A DNA stretch of 64,000 nucleotides. It comes from JADLGL01 sp050184415 (lineage in GTDB: Bacteria; Pseudomonadota; Alphaproteobacteria; Rhizobiales; Kaistiaceae). Under the pieces are notes generated by a model. It had not been told where the DNA came from. It ran no database searches and worked only from the letters and a program-made list of their open reading frames with translations. Shown here one piece after another: positions 62,237 to 64,000 of this stretch; positions within the stretch are counted from its first letter, which is position 1, and every line of letters starts with the position of its first letter. The position numbers and the translations under genes were made by a program. The stretch lies in NCBI GenBank assembly GCA_050184415.1, contig JBFXAJ010000002.1, forward strand, positions 62,001-126,000, in the 5' to 3' direction.

Positions 62237-63616
62237 ATGTTCGGGACGGCAGTTCTACTTATTCTTGTTTTGTCGATTGTCGCCTTCTGGGTCGGTCGAT
62301 CCAGCGGTAAGCGTTTCGTCGCCGCCGAGGGCCGAGCGGTTCACTCGCGCCCGGCCTATCATGGTCTTTTCGTTGCCGTTTGGGTTGGCATTCCTGCAGC
62401 CGTTCTCGTCCTTCTATGGACGTTGCTGCAGGGCACGGTCGTGGAAAGCCTCCTCCAGGCGAGCCTGCCCGAGAGCCTGACTGCAGGTGCTACGCAGACG
62501 CAGATCGACCTCATCATGACCGAGGTCCGCAACGTCGCCGCTGGCGTGATCTTCGCCGAGCCTTCACCGGAAGTGGCGGACGCAGCAGCGCGCCTGACCC
62601 GGTGGGAGCAGATTGCGTCGTGGGGCATGGTCGTCGCAGCCCTTGCGCTCATGATCGTCGCCCTCGTCATTACGCGCGCCAAGCTCGCGCCCCGCTTCCG
62701 CGCCAGGAATTCTTTCGAGAAGGTGCTCTCTGGCGTCATTATCGCATGCGCCGTGGCCGCGATCCTCGTCACCGTCGGGATCATCGTTTCGCTACTTATC
62801 GAATCGCTCGCGTTCTTCCGGATGGTGCCGATCACCGAATTCCTCTTTGGAACAAGGTGGGAGCCGCAGATGGCGATCCGGCCGGATCAGATTGCCGGTA
62901 CGGGTGCATTCGGCGCGATCCCGGTTCTGACCGGCACGATTCTCGTCGCCGCTGTTGCGATGGTGTTCGCAACGCCCGTCGGTCTTTTCACGGCGATGTA
63001 TCTGGTCGAATACGCCAACCGGCGCGTGCGATCGGTTGTCAAGCCTGTCCTTGAGGTACTGGCCGGCGTTCCGACGGTTGTTTACGGCTTCTTCGCCGTG
63101 CTCACCGTGGCACCGGCCATCCGATCCGCCGGCGGCACGATCGGGATCACGACGTCACCGAACAGCGCTCTGGCGGCTGGCCTCGTGATGGGCGTCATGC
63201 TCATCCCCTTCATCTCGTCTCTCGCTGACGACGCGCTCCGTGCCGTTCCTCGCACTATGCGCGACGGATCGCTGGCCCTGGGCGCGACGCGCGCGGAGAC
63301 GATGCGCAAGGTGCTGTTCCCTGCGGCCTTGCCGGGCATCATGGGCGGCGTTCTGCTCGCATTCAGCCGAGCGATCGGCGAGACCATGATCGTCGTCATG
63401 GCGGCCGGCCTGATCGCGTCGCTGACCTTCAATCCGCTTGAGAGCGTCACGACGGTTACGGTGCAGATCGTCACGCTGCTTATCGGCGACACTGCATTCG
63501 ATAGCCCGAAGACCCTGGCGGCCTTTGCTCTCGGCCTCCTGCTCTTCGTGATCACCCTCCTTCTCAACGTCCTCGCGCTCCGGATCGTGAACCGGTTCCG
63601 CGAGAAGTACGACTGA
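62237..63616 (+). CDS. pstC: Phosphate ABC transporter permease PstC
   Basis: 459 residues, longer than the ~310 of E. coli PstC because of an N-terminal extension of about 130 residues with membrane segments and an extracytoplasmic loop, as is usual in alphaproteobacteria. The permease core has TGTILVAAVAMVFATPVG, ANRRVRSVVKPVLEVLAG, and the ATPase-coupling EAA-type loop LALGATRAETMRKVLFPAALPG. It pairs with PstA downstream (7 bases). Confidence 0.94.
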   Translation: MFGTAVLLILVLSIVAFWVGRSSGKRFVAAEGRAVHSRPAYHGLFVAVWVGIPAAVLVLLWTLLQGTVVESLLQASLPESLTAGATQTQIDLIMTEVRNVAAGVIFAEPSPEVADAAARLTRWEQIASWGMVVAALALMIVALVITRAKLAPRFRARNSFEKVLSGVIIACAVAAILVTVGIIVSLLIESLAFFRMVPITEFLFGTRWEPQMAIRPDQIAGTGAFGAIPVLTGTILVAAVAMVFATPVGLFTAMYLVEYANRRVRSVVKPVLEVLAGVPTVVYGFFAVLTVAPAIRSAGGTIGITTSPNSALAAGLVMGVMLIPFISSLADDALRAVPRTMRDGSLALGATRAETMRKVLFPAALPGIMGGVLLAFSRAIGETMIVVMAAGLIASLTFNPLESVTTVTVQIVTLLIGDTAFDSPKTLAAFALGLLLFVITLLLNVLALRIVNRFREKYD

Positions 63617-63623
63617 GGCCAGC

Positions 63624-64000
63624 ATGGCAATGTCCGCAACCGACGTCGCCGCGCGCGACTGGAGTTCCTCGAAGGCGCAGGGCAACCGGCGCCGGCGCTA
63701 CGCCGCCGACTTGCGCCTCCGCATCTACGGTATCGTGGCGATCGCGATTGCGATCGGTGTTCTTGGCATCCTCCTCGGTACGATCTTCCTCGGCGGCGCG
63801 AGCGCGTTCACCCAGACGCGGGTCGAGGTCACCTTCGACATTTCGACGGACCTCGTGACGCCCGATAACATCCAGCGGGGCAACTTCCGTCAGGTCACAT
63901 CGAACGCGATTGCGACACTGTTCCCGCAAATCACCGATCCCGCGGAGCTTCGGGCCGCCTCGGCGATTCTGACGAACAACGCCCAGTTCTTCGTCCGTGA
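63624..64000 (+). CDS. pstA: Phosphate ABC transporter permease PstA (3' partial)
   Basis: Starts at ATG 63624, 7 bases after pstC, and runs off the window end (about 125 residues visible). A basic N-terminus (GNRRRRYAADLRLRIYG) is followed by a membrane helix (IVAIAIAIGVLGILLGTIFL) and a periplasmic loop (TRVEVTFDISTDLVTPDN). This N-terminal DUF3333-type extension is typical of alphaproteobacterial PstA. The permease domain lies beyond the window. Confidence 0.9.
   Translation, partial: MAMSATDVAARDWSSSKAQGNRRRRYAADLRLRIYGIVAIAIAIGVLGILLGTIFLGGASAFTQTRVEVTFDISTDLVTPDNIQRGNFRQVTSNAIATLFPQITDPAELRAASAILTNNAQFFVR

Overview
The window is about 64 kb of high-GC bacterial chromosome. Gene content and order point to an alphaproteobacterium of the order Hyphomicrobiales (Rhizobiales). 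Evidence: the ctaC-ctaD-ctaB-coxF-ctaG-ctaE-DUF983-SURF1 oxidase cluster, the ispH-thrB-rnhA string, three invasion-associated-locus-B (IalB) type proteins, a DUF6101-like protein, a fused cysNC and a PstA with an extended N-terminus. Genus cannot be fixed by eye. No rRNA, tRNA, CRISPR array, insertion sequence or prophage was recognised, and most of the window is core genome with a few accessory islands.

Layout. 1-6.4 kb: the 3' part of a PAS-GGDEF-EAL protein, ispH, thrB, rnhA, a DsbD N-terminal-domain protein, YqgE/AlgH and a small secreted protein whose Shine-Dalgarno is buried in a 14-bp RNA hairpin. 6.4-11.9 kb: an accessory island with a TRAP transporter (dctP divergent from dctQM), a ketopantoate-reductase-like enzyme, and an unusual regulator fusing an acetoacetate-decarboxylase-like domain to PAS and LuxR-type HTH domains. 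11.9-18.5 kb: aa3-type cytochrome c oxidase and its assembly factors (minus strand), with an internal terminator. 18.8-25.4 kb: two tandem ialB genes, a GNAT acetyltransferase, an M16C peptidase and a CPA2 cation/proton antiporter. 25.4-34.8 kb: pdxH, a DnaJ-like co-chaperone, a Sua5-type tRNA-modification gene, enoyl-CoA hydratase, a histone-deacetylase-like enzyme, xseB, dxs, copper-delivery proteins PCuAC and SCO, TlyA and a Pro/Ala-rich secreted protein.

34.8-42.9 kb: RibB with a degenerate RibA half, aroC, a histidine phosphatase, fabI, a palindrome-rich intergenic region, then an ECF sigma/anti-sigma cassette led by a secreted PF03640-type protein with a good ECF-type promoter. Next come an FAD-linked oxidase and a DUF6101-like gene. 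42.8-52.8 kb: ubiA, a LysE exporter, purD, a YegP-like protein, an omega-aminotransferase with a carbamoyl-amino-acid hydrolase (beta-alanine/pyrimidine-catabolism-like), and sulfate-assimilation genes cysQ-cysD-cysNC. 52.8-57.7 kb: a large repetitive autotransporter with three tandem ~100-residue super-repeats, and a third IalB protein. 57.7-64 kb: an unknown single-pass envelope protein, phoR, tandem PHO boxes, pstS, an intercistronic terminator, pstC and the start of pstA.

The functional units that read most clearly as systems are the oxidase operon plus its copper chaperones, the sulfate-activation set, the Pho-controlled phosphate transporter, the ECF cassette, and the TRAP/ADC-like-regulator island. 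The last of these is the best candidate for something not yet described.
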